Shown here in pieces: positions 51,941-61,276 of a stretch of DNA of 64,000 nucleotides. The notes beneath the pieces were generated by a model. That model was given only the letters and a program-made list of their open reading frames with translations, searched no databases and was not told the DNA's origin. The position numbers and the translations under genes are program-made. This DNA comes from Mesonia sp008017825 (GTDB lineage Bacteria; Bacteroidota; Bacteroidia; Flavobacteriales; Flavobacteriaceae): the NCBI RefSeq assembly GCF_008017825.1, contig NZ_VRLS01000094.1, positions 1 to 64,000 of the forward strand. The letters run 5' to 3'. Numbering within the stretch: the stretch's first letter is position 1; each line of letters opens with the position of its first letter.

Positions 51941-51971
51941 AAACACCCAAGTTGAAGCATCTTGGGTGTTT
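51941..51971. terminator. Intrinsic terminator at the rteC 3' end
   Basis: AAACACCCAAG, a nine-base loop and CTTGGGTGTTT form a perfect 11-bp stem. It touches the rteC stop codon and ends leftward transcription before the excisionase-like gene. Confidence 0.8.
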
Positions 51972-52822
51972 TATTTTACGTTATCAGTATCATCCATCCG
52001 TTTGGTCAACTGCTTTTTCAGAATATCCAAAAATTTGGTTCTGCCATTTTTACGCATCCGTATTTCCAAAAAAGCTCTGTAATAATCGCCCAAGTCCACT
52101 TTAAATGTTTTTTCAACAAAATAGGCAATATCTTTAATGTCAACAGTACCATTATTAATGACATCTGTACTGTGCAAAGCGTATATCAGTTCAATTAAAT
52201 ATATTTTGTGGGCTGTCCAGGTAATTTTGGTTTTACTTTGTAACAATCTTAAACTTGCATAATTTCCATTATTCTCCAATTTATCAATTTCCCGTTTTAA
52301 GTGTACAATCAAAAGGTCGTAGGCTAAAATTGAGGCCACGGTACTATCGTGGCTTGTTGCAAATTCTTCATCAACAAAAAAGTGAAATGAGTCTGGGAAC
52401 AACCGAATATCTGCCTTGCCTCTTAAAAAATATTGCTCATCAAATACAGTAGCTTCCCTGCGGTAATAATGGTAAAAATCAAGATTGTCGTTAAAGTAGG
52501 TTTGAAGTTTCTCAATATAATTGTTCAAATACTTTACTTGCGATTTATTGCTTCCCCTGGGTCTTTTACTTTCAATGTTAAATAATTTTACGTAATAAAT
52601 AAGTTTGCTATAAATTTTTGGTTTAGTACATTTAAAGAAATGAATTTCCTCTAATTTGGTTTCAAATTCATAATCAACTACGATACTTCTAACTGATTTA
52701 AGGGTCTGTTTTGCAAGTTTAATCCCTTTTTCAGCTTTGAGTAAAATATCTTGTTCTTCTATTTCAAGAATATCTAATTTATTGTCTAATTTTTTTAATA
52801 TATCGTCGTAATTTGTCGTCAT
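51971..52822 (-). CDS. rteC: RteC family regulator
   Basis: The 283-residue, largely helical protein matches RteC in layout. It has an N-terminal coiled coil (LKKLDNKLDILEIEEQDIL), a middle YEFETKLEEIHFFKCTKPKI with YSKLIYYVKLFNIESKRPRG, then RREATVFDEQYFLRGKADIR. It ends with helices (WTAHKIYLIELIYALHSTDV, FKVDLGDYYRAFLEIRMRKN). In CTnDOT, RteC turns on the excision operon in response to tetracycline via RteA/B. No tet gene or RteA/B is in this window, so the trigger is unknown. It precedes the excisionase-like gene, as expected. Confidence 0.92.
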   Translation of the reverse strand: MTTNYDDILKKLDNKLDILEIEEQDILLKAEKGIKLAKQTLKSVRSIVVDYEFETKLEEIHFFKCTKPKIYSKLIYYVKLFNIESKRPRGSNKSQVKYLNNYIEKLQTYFNDNLDFYHYYRREATVFDEQYFLRGKADIRLFPDSFHFFVDEEFATSHDSTVASILAYDLLIVHLKREIDKLENNGNYASLRLLQSKTKITWTAHKIYLIELIYALHSTDVINNGTVDIKDIAYFVEKTFKVDLGDYYRAFLEIRMRKNGRTKFLDILKKQLTKRMDDTDNVK

Positions 52823-52888
52823 TCATTCTGGGTATCATTATTTTCACTTAATCTTCTGCAATAACGTTGCATTTAAAATTGTAATTAA

Positions 52889-53062
52889 TTAAATAGATAT
52901 AAAGTACTTTAGGAATTGCAAGAACAGTACAAAGAAGATTAACACAATAACAACGATTAGAATACTAATCCAAATTATTTTATCTTTTTTGGTAATACTA
53001 TTTTTTACAGAGGGTACTTTATTGCTTTTTTTATTTCGTCTATTCCGTCTATTTTCCGACAT
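52889..53062 (-). CDS. Small single-span membrane protein, 57 residues
   Basis: It starts MSENRRNRRNKKSNKVPSV, very basic, and continues into one span (IIWISILIVVIVLIFFVLFL). The gene at 53152-53319 encodes a related protein with the same basic start (MSQKRRNRRNKKNRK) and one span. Two similar small genes in tandem argue that both are real. Function unknown; N-in membrane orientation is expected. Confidence 0.6.
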   Translation of the reverse strand: MSENRRNRRNKKSNKVPSVKNSITKKDKIIWISILIVVIVLIFFVLFLQFLKYFISI

Positions 53063-53151
53063 AGAATATCATTTTTACTATATATCAATCATTTCCACTT
53101 CAATTTTTGTAGCCACACAAACCACTTGGAATATTTTATTATCTTAATTCA

Positions 53152-53319
53152 TTAATGCTTATGAATATTTCCTTTTAGCACAAAAAAATAAAGCAGAAAT
53201 GCGGCTATTACCATAAGGATTATCATAAGAATACCTTTGACCTTATCTCTTTTTGTGATGTCGGTATTCGATGATTTCCGATTTTTTTTGTTTCTTCTAT
53301 TTCTTCTTTTTTGAGACAT
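53152..53319 (-). CDS. Small single-span membrane protein, 55 residues
   Basis: The N-terminus is basic (MSQKRRNRRNKKNRKSS), followed by DITKRDKVKG and a span (ILMIILMVIAAFLLYFFVL), ending NIHKH. It is a paralogue of the protein at 52889-53062. The gene begins 10 bp after the P-type ATPase stop and is likely in that operon. It might assist the pump or be an element-maintenance protein; this is inference. Confidence 0.6.
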   Translation of the reverse strand: MSQKRRNRRNKKNRKSSNTDITKRDKVKGILMIILMVIAAFLLYFFVLKGNIHKH

Positions 53320-53328
53320 TCTTTTATA

Positions 53329-55287
53329 CTATTTCCAATTCATCTTCTGTAATCGAACCGCATTCAGAATGGCTAACAAGGCCACGCCTACATCGGCAAA
53401 AACTGCTTCCCACATCGTTGCCAGACCACCTGCGCCCAAAACCAAAACCACTGCTTTTACACCAAAGGCCAACCCAATATTCTGCCAAACGATGCGTCTT
53501 GTAGAACGTCCTATTTTTATGGCTCTAGCTATTTTACTTGGTTGGTCTGTTTGGATGATTACATCTGCGGTCTCTATCGCCACATCGCTGCCCAAACCAC
53601 CCATTGCAATGCCAACATCGCTCGCTGCCAAAACCGGTGCATCGTTGATGCCATCGCCTATAAAGGCTACTTTAGTATTAAATTGTTTTTTCAAATGCTC
53701 AACTTCGTTGAGCTTATCTTCTGGTAACAAACCGCCTTTTGCAGTATCAATACCCATTTCTTTTGCCACTTGTTGGGTTATGGAATCCTTATCGCCGGAA
53801 AGCATTATGATTTTGGAAATTCCAGATTCTCTAATTTGTTTGATGGCTTCGTGGGCATCTTCTTTCAATTCGTCTGCAATGATGACATAGCCAGCGAATT
53901 TACCATCAATGGAAACCATTACGATGGATTCTACAATGTTGTCGGTTTCAGATGGAACTTCGATATTATTTGAAGTCATCAATGCTTTGTTGCCTACCAA
54001 GACCGTTTTGCCATTTACTTTGCCTTTTAATCCTTTACCCGCGACTTCGGTTACTTCTTTTGCCTGAAAATCTTCGCCATCGGCTTTATATTCCATTATG
54101 GCCTTGGCAATGGGATGGGTGGATTGTTCTTCCATTGCCATTAGGTATTTCATAAATTCGGGTTCATCCCAATCAATGGTTTTTATTTCCTTGATTTTGA
54201 AAACACCTTTGGTCACGGTTCCGGTTTTGTCCATTACCACTGTGGTTATCCTTGTCATTTCATCTAAAAAAGATGCTCCCTTAAAGAGAATTCCATTTTT
54301 TGAAGCTGCTCCCAATCCACCAAAATAACCCAACGGAATAGAGATAACCAAGGCACACGGACAGGAAATTACCAAGAATATCAATGCTCTATATAACCAA
54401 TCGTTAAACACATAATCATCCACAAAAAAGTAGGGCAAAAATGTTAATCCAATCGCCAAGAATACCACAATAGGTGTATAGATTCTTGCAAATTTTCTAA
54501 TGAACAATTCGGTTTTTGATTTACGAGCCGTGGCATTCTGGACCATATCAAGGATTCGGGCAATGGAACTGTCTTTAAATTCCTTGGTGGTTTCGATTTC
54601 AATAACGCCATCAAGGTTGATGCTTCCTGCAAATACTTTTTCTCCTTTTGCAATGGTGTCAGGTTTGCTTTCGCCCGTTAATGCTGCGGTATTGAACGAG
54701 CCTTTTTCGGACAATAAAATACCATCCAAAGGAATTTTTTCGCCCACACGGACTTGCACTTTTTCGCCAATAGCAACGATTTCGGGATTTACAGAAACAT
54801 AATTGTTGTTCCTATAGACCAAGGCTTCATTAGGTCTTACATCTAGTAATGCCTTGATGCTTCTCTTGGCTCTTTTAACGGCGGCACTTTGGAACAATTC
54901 GCCTACCGCATAAAACAACATTACTGCCACACCTTCGGGATATTCGCCAATGGCGAATGCACCTATGGTTGCGATGGACATCAATAAAAACTCGGTAAAG
55001 AAATCGCCATTTTTGATGCTGTTCCAACCTTCCTTTATCACAGGAAAACCTACTGGAAGATATGCGACTGCATACCAGACAATACGTATCCAATCTTTAA
55101 AAAAAGCTACGTCAAAATAATCCATCGCAATACCAATAATCAGCATTACAAAGCTGAAAATTGCTGGTACATAAATTTTAAATTTCCCTATACTTTCCGG
55201 ACTGCTATGGTTGTGGCCATCATTGCGCTTGTGATTATCGGATGAAGTTTTATTTAAATCTCTTAAATTCAGTTTCTTTTTTTTCAT
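53329..55287 (-). CDS. P1B-type ATPase, CPC class (Zn/Cd/Pb type)
   Basis: The 652 residues begin with a short His-containing tail (DNHKRNDGHNHSSP) and no CxxC metal-binding domain. There are eight spans. The metal site CPC lies in VISCPCALVIS, the phosphorylated Asp in VMDKTGTVTKG, the ATP-site HP in STHPIAKA and the hinge in GDGINDAPVLAASDVGIAMG. Late in the protein are a Lys in GVKAVVLVLG and D-x-G in FADVGVALLAI, the signature of the P1B-2 (ZntA-like) group. It should export Zn, Cd or Pb from the cytoplasm. It leads into the small membrane protein genes downstream. Confidence 0.93.
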   Translation of the reverse strand: MKKKKLNLRDLNKTSSDNHKRNDGHNHSSPESIGKFKIYVPAIFSFVMLIIGIAMDYFDVAFFKDWIRIVWYAVAYLPVGFPVIKEGWNSIKNGDFFTEFLLMSIATIGAFAIGEYPEGVAVMLFYAVGELFQSAAVKRAKRSIKALLDVRPNEALVYRNNNYVSVNPEIVAIGEKVQVRVGEKIPLDGILLSEKGSFNTAALTGESKPDTIAKGEKVFAGSINLDGVIEIETTKEFKDSSIARILDMVQNATARKSKTELFIRKFARIYTPIVVFLAIGLTFLPYFFVDDYVFNDWLYRALIFLVISCPCALVISIPLGYFGGLGAASKNGILFKGASFLDEMTRITTVVMDKTGTVTKGVFKIKEIKTIDWDEPEFMKYLMAMEEQSTHPIAKAIMEYKADGEDFQAKEVTEVAGKGLKGKVNGKTVLVGNKALMTSNNIEVPSETDNIVESIVMVSIDGKFAGYVIIADELKEDAHEAIKQIRESGISKIIMLSGDKDSITQQVAKEMGIDTAKGGLLPEDKLNEVEHLKKQFNTKVAFIGDGINDAPVLAASDVGIAMGGLGSDVAIETADVIIQTDQPSKIARAIKIGRSTRRIVWQNIGLAFGVKAVVLVLGAGGLATMWEAVFADVGVALLAILNAVRLQKMNWK

Positions 55288-55320
55288 TTATATCAATTAT
55301 AATTTTATTTAAATTCACAG

Positions 55321-55863
55321 TCATTCCAATCTCAACACCAATTGGGCAAACTGCACCTCTATGGTATCATCGATACCCTCTATTAAGGAATCCAAACCAG
55401 TATTTGAAACCAATAATTGTCCGGTTGCACTTATCAGGCAGGACATACTTACTCCTTGTTCTATATGGGTAATGGTTGCTTTAAATTGTGATTTAAAGGA
55501 TTTCCCTTGATAAGTAACATCTATCAGCCAATTAAAGTTGATAGGGTCGTGCCGTTTTGATAAAAAATCCTGTGATGGAATAGTGCCAGTAAACCGAAGT
55601 ATTAAAGGGTCTTCCCGCTGTTCTAAAAGGGCATTGATTTTAGGACTATATGTTGATAAAGTCTTAAGGTCGAGTACACCATTGACCACTTTGGAATCAT
55701 AATCAAGATATAGTGCCAATTTATGGCTTTCTGCCTTGATGGGTTTATCATCAACCAAAGTCATCATCATAATATGACCTTCTTCAGTTGTATAAACTTT
55801 TTGGGCATTTACCTTATAATAACTAACCAACAAGATTATTAAAAAACAATGTTTAATATTCAT
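55321..55863 (-). CDS. YceI-like secreted protein
   Basis: A signal peptide (CFLIILLVSYYKVNAQ) precedes a beta-barrel-like domain with the YceI pattern (SHKLALYLDYDSKVVNGVLD, PLILRFTGTIPSQDFLSKRH, INFNWLIDVTYQGKSFKSQF). The product is 180 residues from ATG 55863; an ATG three codons earlier is possible. YceI-like proteins bind lipid-like molecules in the periplasm. It lies 33 bp upstream of the P-type ATPase gene on the same strand, as metal-linked YceI genes often do in Bacteroidota. Confidence 0.7.
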   Translation of the reverse strand: MNIKHCFLIILLVSYYKVNAQKVYTTEEGHIMMMTLVDDKPIKAESHKLALYLDYDSKVVNGVLDLKTLSTYSPKINALLEQREDPLILRFTGTIPSQDFLSKRHDPINFNWLIDVTYQGKSFKSQFKATITHIEQGVSMSCLISATGQLLVSNTGLDSLIEGIDDTIEVQFAQLVLRLE

Positions 55864-56031
55864 AATGCGCATCTTTACTTGTATAATTTAAAAAAGCAGC
55901 TTCTACTTTTGCTTTTAATACTATTAATCATTTTGCTTTAAAAAGCATCATAAAAGCTGCCTGCTATTAATTAAGTTTTCACTTAACTTATTTAAATAAA
56001 AAATTTCGCTCATTCCTATAACGATTTACCG

Positions 56032-56298
56032 CTACTTGTTATCTATATCCTTTTCTCGTTTACCGAAATAATAAATTAGCGCAACACTTGCACCTAATAA
56101 GCCAAACAGAGTGTTCTCAAAAATTTGATTCCCATTGATATTTAAAATTTCAATGAAATTATTTATTAAATATTGCCATCAATTGATTTCGTAATTCTGG
56201 CTGCTAAACGTGAAAATTGTTATCCCAAAAGGTTGAAGGATAAAAACACCTATGGCAAACCCAATTAAAATGGTAATAAGAATGCTTTTTTTATTCAT
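56032..56298 (-). pseudogene. Small two-span membrane protein gene with internal TGA
   Basis: From ATG 56298 the frame reads MNKKSILITILIGFAIGVFI, LQPFGITIFTFSSQNYEIN, then a TGA at 56179-56181. It continues in the same frame WQYLINNFIEILNINGNQIF, ENTLFGLLGASVALIYYFGK, REKDIDNK to a TAG. A one-base change of a Trp codon would explain the stop. The rest is intact, so the loss is recent or the call is a sequencing error. Confidence 0.6.
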
Positions 56299-56322
56299 CG
56301 TCTGTCTTTTACGGAAGTAAGC

Positions 56323-56682
56323 TTACTGGCTCTCAATCCAATTTTTGGCATCTTCCTTTTGGTCTATATTGAAATACTTAATATCGGCATTGGTAAAAGG
56401 CTTCATAAATTGGGTTATCCAATTCTGCCATTTTTTATCTCCTACCATTGCTATTTTTTCATAGTCCGTGGCGTGGGCTGTGTCCATTTTTAGGTCTTCC
56501 CATAAACCAGGTAAATCCCAACCTGTAAAGTTGACCATCTCAAAATACCACCGGACTTTCATTCCTTTGTCCAGTATGGCGTGGATAAGTGGATGGATTT
56601 TTTCTATATCTTCTTTTCTCAATTTGCCCGAAGCTTTTGTTGCAACAATATTTTTTTCTTTTAATTCGATTATCTGTAACAT
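56323..56682 (-). CDS. SpoIIAA-like (STAS-related) protein
   Basis: The 119-residue alpha/beta protein has the SpoIIAA-like pattern: NIVATKASGKLRKEDIEKIH, KVRWYFEMVNFTGWDLPGLW, EDLKMDTAHATDYEKIAMVG, then KWQNWITQFMKPFTNADIKY and DQKEDAKNWI. It is cytoplasmic. A paralogue lies at 61277-61624. Such proteins are often found near stress or ion-transport genes but their role is unknown. Confidence 0.85.
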   Translation of the reverse strand: MLQIIELKEKNIVATKASGKLRKEDIEKIHPLIHAILDKGMKVRWYFEMVNFTGWDLPGLWEDLKMDTAHATDYEKIAMVGDKKWQNWITQFMKPFTNADIKYFNIDQKEDAKNWIESQ

Positions 56683-56705
56683 TTTATATAGTTTTTAATT
56701 AATAA

Positions 56706-56882
56706 TTATCCTTCTAAATCGTAAAACCATTCTTCCGCCCTTATGATGCCTTCTGATAAAGCTTCTTTTGCTGAAATATCTTTTTTTTCAATTAGTTCTT
56801 TTGCTATGGACAGGGCTTTTTCTCGTACAATAGGATTTAAGGTATCTAGGTCAGTTTTAAAATCTTCAAACATCCAGTCCAT
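56706..56882 (-). CDS. Small acidic helical protein, 58 residues
   Basis: The frame reads MDWMFEDFKTDLDTLNPIVR, EKALSIAKELIEKKDISAKE, ALSEGIIRAEEWFYDLEG and stops at 56706-56708. Composition and helical periodicity look genuine. The start lies 10 bp from the permease stop, and the gene sits between the permease and SpoIIAA-like genes on one strand, so it is probably in their operon. I do not recognise a family. Confidence 0.55.
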   Translation of the reverse strand: MDWMFEDFKTDLDTLNPIVREKALSIAKELIEKKDISAKEALSEGIIRAEEWFYDLEG

Positions 56883-56891
56883 AGCTTCATT

Positions 56892-58208
56892 TTAATGGTT
56901 AAAAAGTTCCTTTTCTTTTTCAGGGTCTATTTCATCTTTTGACTTTTTGTCCAAAAAATAATCAAGCACAATACCCACGATAACAGCACCTACGAACGCT
57001 GAATAAACCTGCCAATTAAATTGGATTATCAATGATAGACTTATAAGTATCGCCAAAATGGGTAAAATCGGCACTCGTCCTATAGCCAAAGGAACTTTAA
57101 ATGGTCGTTCTTGCTCTGGTGCTTTAAACCGAAGCACGATAAGTGCGACATTTACGGCAACAAAAACAAGTAAAGCGCCTAAAGAAGACATACCTGCTAC
57201 AATCTTAATATCGCCCAACAATAAAAATCCCGCAACTGCTGCCATAACTACAATAGTAGTAACCCACGGTACTTTCTGTGCATTGGTTTTGGTCATAAAC
57301 TTTGGAAGTTCTCCGACACTGGCCATTCCAAAAAGCAGCCTACTTATGGATATGATACCACTAAAAGCAGCATTAGCCGTAGCAAAAAGTGCAGCGATAG
57401 CCAATACCACAGGCAACCAATTGTTGAGATTGGAAGCTGCAAGAGAAAGTGGCGAATCCACGTTTGCCAAAGCGGAAGGGTCTGCAATATTCAAAACCGT
57501 AAAAGCAATAAATAAATAAATTATTGTAGTTATTACCATAGTCATTAAAAATGCACGGGGAATTGTTTTCCCTGGGTTCTTAACTTCCGAACCCAAAGCT
57601 GCCATATGTTCAAAACCAGTATAGATAAAGAACAGTGTAGCTGTGGCCGCCAAAGTTCCAGAAATCGATTCAATTTTAAAAAATTCTGCTTTGGGTGGAC
57701 CAGTTTCCAAAAGTCCAAATACTATCAATAATAACAATCCCAAAAGTTGAATGCTGACCATAATAATATTTGCTGTCGACGATTTTGTGATGCCTGTAAT
57801 ACTAATTAATGACAACACCAATAAAATGCCATAACTTATTAGAAGAGAGGGCATATTAAAAAACGTATTGAAATACCCCGAAAAGGCAAGTAACACGGCT
57901 GCAATGGTGGCCGAACTATGAAACGCAATCGTCCAACCCGTGAGAAAAGACGGAATATCAATTTTTGGAAATGCCTTGCGTACAAAAATAAATTCCGCAC
58001 CAGCATTGGGATAGGTAGAGGACAACTCTGCATAGGACATTGCAGAGACACTAGCCGCAATTGCTGCAAAAATAAAACTCAACCAAAGGTCTGTGCCCGC
58101 TTGTCCAGCAGCTGCACCAATCACGGTATAGATTCCTGCACCCACAATCGTGCCAACGCCATAAAAGGTAAGTCGAAGCGTACCCAAAGATTTTTTTAGT
58201 TCTGCCAT
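56892..58208 (-). CDS. APC-superfamily amino acid permease
   Basis: This 438-residue, twelve-span transporter has the unwound span-1 motif in GVGTIVGAGIYTVIG and the family text SYAELSSTYPNAGAEFIFVR and FIYTGFEHMAALGSEVKNPG. It ends with a charged cytoplasmic tail. It should import or exchange amino acids across the inner membrane; substrate unknown. It is unusual cargo inside a metal-resistance cluster. It lies 80 bp downstream of the fur-like gene, with the small helical and SpoIIAA-like genes after it. Confidence 0.92.
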   Translation of the reverse strand: MAELKKSLGTLRLTFYGVGTIVGAGIYTVIGAAAGQAGTDLWLSFIFAAIAASVSAMSYAELSSTYPNAGAEFIFVRKAFPKIDIPSFLTGWTIAFHSSATIAAVLLAFSGYFNTFFNMPSLLISYGILLVLSLISITGITKSSTANIIMVSIQLLGLLLLIVFGLLETGPPKAEFFKIESISGTLAATATLFFIYTGFEHMAALGSEVKNPGKTIPRAFLMTMVITTIIYLFIAFTVLNIADPSALANVDSPLSLAASNLNNWLPVVLAIAALFATANAAFSGIISISRLLFGMASVGELPKFMTKTNAQKVPWVTTIVVMAAVAGFLLLGDIKIVAGMSSLGALLVFVAVNVALIVLRFKAPEQERPFKVPLAIGRVPILPILAILISLSLIIQFNWQVYSAFVGAVIVGIVLDYFLDKKSKDEIDPEKEKELFNH

Positions 58209-58288
58209 ATTTTTTAGTTAAAGAGGGTGGAAAAAACCTGAACTGGACCATTGGGCGCAAAGGTTCAAGGTTCAAGTACTCCCACCTG

Positions 58289-58723
58289 TTATTTTTTCCT
58301 GCATTTTTCACATATTCCTTTCAATACAAGGTTCACATCGTTCACTTCATAATCGTCTGGCAAGCTCTCTTCCGATATTTTATTTGGTAAACAGATTGTT
58401 TTCCTACAATCGGTACAATGAAAGTGCATATGTAAATCTGTACCGTATTTACCTTTGGCGTTTTCATCAGAAATCGCATATTTTGCCACTCCGACCCCAT
58501 CATTAATCTGATGAATCAACCCTTTATCCTCAAAAATCTTGAGATTGCGATAAAAGGTCGTTCTGTTTGCTGTTTTATTGGTTTCGCTCTTTTGAACAAA
58601 GGCCTTTTTCAAATCGGAAAAGGACACGGCACTTTGTTTCCTTTTTAGGAACTTGTATATCTTCGACCTCATTTTAGTAGGTCGAATCCCGTGATATGAT
58701 AGTATCTTTTCCGTTTTGGTCAT
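58289..58723 (-). CDS. Fur-family metalloregulator (copy 1)
   Basis: The 144-residue Fur-type repressor has a winged helix (GIRPTKMRSKIYKFLKRKQS, RTTFYRNLKIFEDKGLIHQI). The metal-binding part reads DLHMHFHCTDCRKTIC, with a second Cys pair in GICEKCRKK for structural zinc. It follows the P1B-4 ATPase in the gene order on the minus strand (36-bp gap) and probably controls that metal cluster. The copy at 61675-62091 is clearly related. Its metal (Zn, Fe or Co) is not certain. Confidence 0.92.
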   Translation of the reverse strand: MTKTEKILSYHGIRPTKMRSKIYKFLKRKQSAVSFSDLKKAFVQKSETNKTANRTTFYRNLKIFEDKGLIHQINDGVGVAKYAISDENAKGKYGTDLHMHFHCTDCRKTICLPNKISEESLPDDYEVNDVNLVLKGICEKCRKK

Positions 58724-58759
58724 TTTAACCTTTTCAAAAGCAACCCTTTTTTATTAAAT

Positions 58760-61267
58760 TTATTTTTTATAAGCCAAAAGCCTTAACGCATTAAAAACCA
58801 CAAGTAACGTTGAGCCTTCGTGGATGACCACTGCAATACCGATATTGGCCCAACCCATAATGGTCGATGGTATGAGCAATGCCACAATACCGAGGCTTAC
58901 CCAAAGGTTTTGCTTAATAATGGTTTTTGCCTTCCTGCTCAAACCTATGGCAAAGGGCAGGGTTTCCAGTTTATCGGCCATTAGGGCAATGTCAGCTGTT
59001 TCCAATGCTACATCACTGCCCGCAGCACCCATTGCGATTCCTACGGTGCTGTTTGCCATTGCAGGGGCATCGTTCACACCGTCGCCTACCATTGCGACTT
59101 TGGATTCCTGTTCTTTTAATTTTTTAATGGCATCAACCTTTTCCTCTGGCAACAGGCTTCCCCAGGCATCGGTCAACCCAATTTCTTTAGCAACGGCATC
59201 GGCAACCTTTTGATTATCCCCGGTTAGCATTATCATCCGTTTGATGCCGATTTCCTTTAATTTTTTCAGTGTTTCCTTGGCCGCTTCCCGTGGGGTATCC
59301 ATCAGGGCGATGATACCGATATATTCTTTGTTCCTTCTTATGAGCATTGTGGTATTTCCACCACCTTCAAGTTCTTTTACTTTATTCGATATTTCTTCGG
59401 GTGGTTTTGCTTCATCGAGGTCTTCGTACAAGTCAAGGTTTCCAATATAGATTTTATCCTTGCCCAAAGAAGCTTTGATACCTTTTCCAAGAACAGCTTC
59501 CAAATCGGTCGCATCGGGTATTGAAGTGCCTTCCAGACGTTCTTTTCCATCCCTTACAACGGCTTTTGCCAAAGGGTGGTCGCTCAAATTTTCAACAGCT
59601 ACGGCTATTTTTATAAGTTCATTTTCTTCTATATCCCCAAGTGGAACAACTTGGGTAAGTTTAGGCTTTCCTTCGGTAAGCGTGCCTGTTTTGTCAAAAG
59701 CAAGGGCGGTCAATTCGCCCAAGTCTTCCAGAGGTCGCCCACCTTTAATAAGTACACCGCCCCGTGCTGCCCGTGCCACACCGCTCAATACGGCGCTTGG
59801 TGTTGAAATGGCCAATGCACAGGGACTTGCTGCGACCAATACCGCCATCGCCCTATAAAAGCTGGCACTAAATGGCTCGTCGATGACCAAAAAGGCAAAG
59901 AGTAGGATACCCACCAATATCAGTACGGATGGTACAAAGTATTTTTCAAACTTGTCGGTCAACAGTTGGGTTGGGGATTTCTGGGTCTGTGCCTCGTTGA
60001 CCAATTTGACCAGTCGGGACAGCGTAGAGTCTTTGGCTTCTTTGATTACCTTTATTTCCAGCGTGTTATTACCGTTGATAGTTCCGGCGAACACGCGGTT
60101 TTCATCATTTATATCATCATCTGCGGAATAGTCCCTGCTCGTATCTTCCACGGGAATTTTGTCCACGGGTACACTTTCCCCGGTAATAGGTGCCTGGTTG
60201 ACGCTGCTTTTTCCATTGACCACGACGCCATCTGCGGATATTTTACTATTGGGCTTGACCACTATAATATCGCCAATACTCAATTCCTCAATTCCAACTT
60301 CTTCGGTCTTGCCATCTTTTTTGAGCAATGCCGTTTTTGGTGCTAAATCTGCCAGTGCCGCAATGGACTTTCGGGCCTTTTCCATTGCATAATGTTCAAG
60401 GGCGTGACCCAAACTAAACAGGAACAGCAACAAGGCACCTTCTGCCCATTCTCCCAAAATGGCTGCCCCAATGGCTGCAACAAGCATTAAGAAGTCAATT
60501 TCAAAACCGCCTTTGGCGACGGTCTGTACTGCTTCCTTGGCCGTAAAGAAACCACCGAAAAAGTAAGCACCAATATATAAAGTAAGACTGACCCAATCTG
60601 GGATGGATTCTACATAGGAAAGTCCGAAACCTATTCCGAGAAGTGCCCCACAGATAATGGAAAAAATGAGCTCCGTATTTTTACCGAAAATACCACCGTG
60701 GGCGTGATCTTCTCCTTCATCGTGGGTCTCGCCCTCTGTGGAAGTTTGTTCTTTAGTATCTTCCTTCTTTGAACGCTCCTGTTTTTTGGATGCTTTGGTG
60801 TAATCATTTTCGTTTGAAGAACTCCGCTGAATCTGAAGCTCTTCTTTTTCAATTTGTTTACTTATTTCATCAAAATTCGTTTGCTTTTTATCAAATTCAA
60901 GTCGTACCATTCCAGAGCCTGAAACGGAAACTTCCAAAACTCCATTGATTGTCAAAAGGCTTTTCTCTATGGAACGAGCCTGCCTTGTGTGTCTGATTCC
61001 TTTAACTTCAATGAGCAAATGCCCGTATTTTTCGGTAATCTCGGCACCAGTACTTTCGGCGAGGGATTGAATGCGGTCAATGGAAATGATATCTGGGTCA
61101 TAATGAAAACAGAGCTGCGGCACATCATCTCCGTTTGCATCGGCAATGTGCACTTTTTCGATGCCCTCTTTAGCTTGTAGTTTTTGAATAAGCCTTTCAA
61201 CACAAGAATCTTTTTCGTTAGGAACTTGCGGAAGGATGACCGGTATTTTTAGTTGTAGTTTTTCCAT
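58760..61267 (-). CDS. P1B-type ATPase, SPC class (Co/Fe/Zn type)
   Basis: The 835-residue pump has two degenerate HMA-like N-terminal domains lacking a CxxC pair (only one Cys, in EKDSCVERL). A charged His-containing linker follows (GETHDEGEDHAHGG). The span-4 motif is S-P-C (VAASPCALAIS) instead of C-P-C, and a late span reads VIHEGSTLLVVFNALRLL. SPC with HEG(S/G)T defines the P1B-4 group, linked to Co, Fe and sometimes Zn export. DKTGT, LSDHPLAKA and GDGVNDAPAMANSTVGIAMG are intact. It is followed by the Fur-like gene and preceded by a SpoIIAA-like gene (9-bp gap). Confidence 0.93.
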   Translation of the reverse strand: MEKLQLKIPVILPQVPNEKDSCVERLIQKLQAKEGIEKVHIADANGDDVPQLCFHYDPDIISIDRIQSLAESTGAEITEKYGHLLIEVKGIRHTRQARSIEKSLLTINGVLEVSVSGSGMVRLEFDKKQTNFDEISKQIEKEELQIQRSSSNENDYTKASKKQERSKKEDTKEQTSTEGETHDEGEDHAHGGIFGKNTELIFSIICGALLGIGFGLSYVESIPDWVSLTLYIGAYFFGGFFTAKEAVQTVAKGGFEIDFLMLVAAIGAAILGEWAEGALLLFLFSLGHALEHYAMEKARKSIAALADLAPKTALLKKDGKTEEVGIEELSIGDIIVVKPNSKISADGVVVNGKSSVNQAPITGESVPVDKIPVEDTSRDYSADDDINDENRVFAGTINGNNTLEIKVIKEAKDSTLSRLVKLVNEAQTQKSPTQLLTDKFEKYFVPSVLILVGILLFAFLVIDEPFSASFYRAMAVLVAASPCALAISTPSAVLSGVARAARGGVLIKGGRPLEDLGELTALAFDKTGTLTEGKPKLTQVVPLGDIEENELIKIAVAVENLSDHPLAKAVVRDGKERLEGTSIPDATDLEAVLGKGIKASLGKDKIYIGNLDLYEDLDEAKPPEEISNKVKELEGGGNTTMLIRRNKEYIGIIALMDTPREAAKETLKKLKEIGIKRMIMLTGDNQKVADAVAKEIGLTDAWGSLLPEEKVDAIKKLKEQESKVAMVGDGVNDAPAMANSTVGIAMGAAGSDVALETADIALMADKLETLPFAIGLSRKAKTIIKQNLWVSLGIVALLIPSTIMGWANIGIAVVIHEGSTLLVVFNALRLLAYKK

Positions 61268-61276
61268 TTTTTATTT

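Noticed and set aside
53369..53890. A 173-residue plus-strand frame within the first P-type ATPase
   Set aside because: It is fully antisense to a gene with intact P-type ATPase motifs. Similar shadows occur in the second ATPase and the adaptor gene.
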